Shown here: positions 19,372 to 20,360 of the stretch, piece after piece
How positions within the stretch are numbered: the stretch's first letter is position 1
Layout: each line of letters opens with the position of its first letter
Assembly: GCA_001247695.2 (NCBI GenBank)
Contig: LGRX02015039.1
Span: 1-20,360, forward strand
Length of the DNA stretch: 20,360 bases
Source of the DNA: Cymbomonas tetramitiformis
Taxonomy: Eukaryota; Chlorophyta; Pyramimonadophyceae; Pyramimonadales; Pyramimonadaceae
Direction of reading: 5' to 3'
Position numbers and translations under genes: made by a program
The notes under the pieces: generated by a model
The model's input: the letters and a program-made list of their open reading frames with translations, nothing else
What the model was told of the DNA's origin: nothing
Databases searched by the model: none

Positions 19372-20360
19372 TCGCAATTTTCAAGATACCGAACTTCAGC
19401 TATTGCGTGTACGCTTGATGTCGTCTCTCACTATTTGTTGTGCCAAGCTTGTGTTGCGCCTGATATTCTTGCTGAACTTTAAATGCAGGTATCATGGTAT
19501 TCCCACGTGCGTTCTTGGGATCTCGGTAGGAGGTTTTGGGGCACTAGGACGAAGGGAACACTTGTGATATCCTTTACACCTCGTGGAGCGAGTCGCTTAG
19601 CAGTCTAACAATCACTTAATTAACACAACAATCGTATATGCGCTTTTCGTGTTTAGTTTTTGCAATGACGAGTCTACTTTACCCCAAGTAGACTTTGCTT
19701 GTATGCAGATTTCCATAGGCCAATTGTGGGAATATACACAATTTACCAGGGCACTTTTATCATTTTTTAATGCGTGTCATGCGATGGTAAATTCGGGCCG
19801 CGATCGTTTCGTATCGTACACCTCGACCTATAAAATCTGTCCTTCGCGGCGTCGTCTCTCATCTGTCATTGCCAAACAATCAAACGAATCGCGCTGAGTG
19901 TAAGACATTTTACGTGTGCATCGATCTTGCTTCTTTAAAAAACCTACAACGTTCACCAAGGTACCTAATCGTATTCCGATACATCGATATATCGGGAATA
20001 TGGGTATCGATCGATATGGTTTTGCACACATATCGGAAACATCAGCATCGATCGATACGGTCGTGAGGAATATCGACATCGATCGATCATAAGGTGACAT
20101 ATAGTGATATACAACCGGTATACGTCTCGGGAGTGTGAATGTCGCAAACGCGTGCACATAATGGGACAAATGCTACTAGTCCTGAGCGACCTCAACACTC
20201 GCACGTATATATCCAACATGTTCTTAACATACACATGAGTCTGTAATAATCCAAGCATACTCCAACATAGCACACGATCGTAGAGCTACAACTTTTTTGA
20301 AATTCTGATATTCTGAAAGCACGTGCCAAGCTCTTATATACAAGCCCACATTTCTAACAT
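19372..20360. other. 3' flank and intergenic DNA without a recognised gene
   Basis: AT-rich sequence downstream of the NUDIX gene. No open frame, RNA gene or splice-bounded coding segment was recognised. The only notable structure is the ATCGATCGAT cluster annotated separately. Confidence 0.5.
19978..20093. repeat. ATCGATCGAT-containing degenerate repeats
   Basis: The palindrome ATCGATCGAT occurs three times (near 20007, 20048 and 20079), each preceded by a GGAATATGG / GGAAACATC / GGAATATCG-like block, plus related CATCGATATATCG at 19983. The spacing is about 41 and 31 bp, so this is an eroded tandem repeat of palindromic units. Confidence 0.6.

Overview
This window is nuclear DNA of an intron-rich eukaryote, most likely an alga or a related protist. 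The basis is GT-AG introns cutting conserved protein families into exons of 39-220 bases, a PC-esterase (TBL/Pmr5-type) gene, and base composition near 50% GC. I see no bacterial operons, plasmid functions, rRNA or tRNA. I cannot name the species.

Layout, left to right. (1) 704-2685, minus: four 5' exons of a medium-chain NADPH-dependent oxidoreductase (PTGR / leukotriene-B4 dehydrogenase-like) that runs off the left edge. Its introns hold two different tandem arrays. (2) 3835-5445, plus: an intronless patatin/cPLA2-like phospholipase, divergent from the oxidoreductase across a 1.15-kb spacer with short repeats. (3) 5446-8861: AT-richer DNA in which I recognise no gene. (4) 8862-10074, minus: a weakly supported, unassigned chain of phase-compatible exons around a 30-bp tandem array. 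(5) 11375-16807, minus: a PC-esterase (GDS-motif O-acyltransferase/esterase) gene rebuilt from eleven exons with matching splice phases. It covers the GDS block, the HYN block, the ETLP-HF block and a C-terminal block with a WN pair. Its introns hold most of the spectacular tandem repeats here (38 bp x about 20, an 18/36-bp G-rich array, 57 bp x 3.3, about 22 bp x 5, 31 bp x 2). (6) 17249-17508, minus: an open, splice-bounded, unassigned coding-like segment. (7) 18973-19371, plus: an intronless NUDIX hydrolase. (8) 19372-20360: intergenic, with ATCGATCGAT-rich degenerate repeats.

The genes do not form an obvious pathway. The main structural message is that the long repeat-coded ORFs on both strands between 9.3 and 15.3 kb are not genes. 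They are minisatellites sitting in introns between very small exons, and the real coding sequence is easily missed by ORF finding. Intron-dense genes carrying private minisatellites alternate with intronless genes (phospholipase, NUDIX) that look like later acquisitions or retrocopies. All exon assignments were made by reading the sequence; no alignment or transcript data were available.
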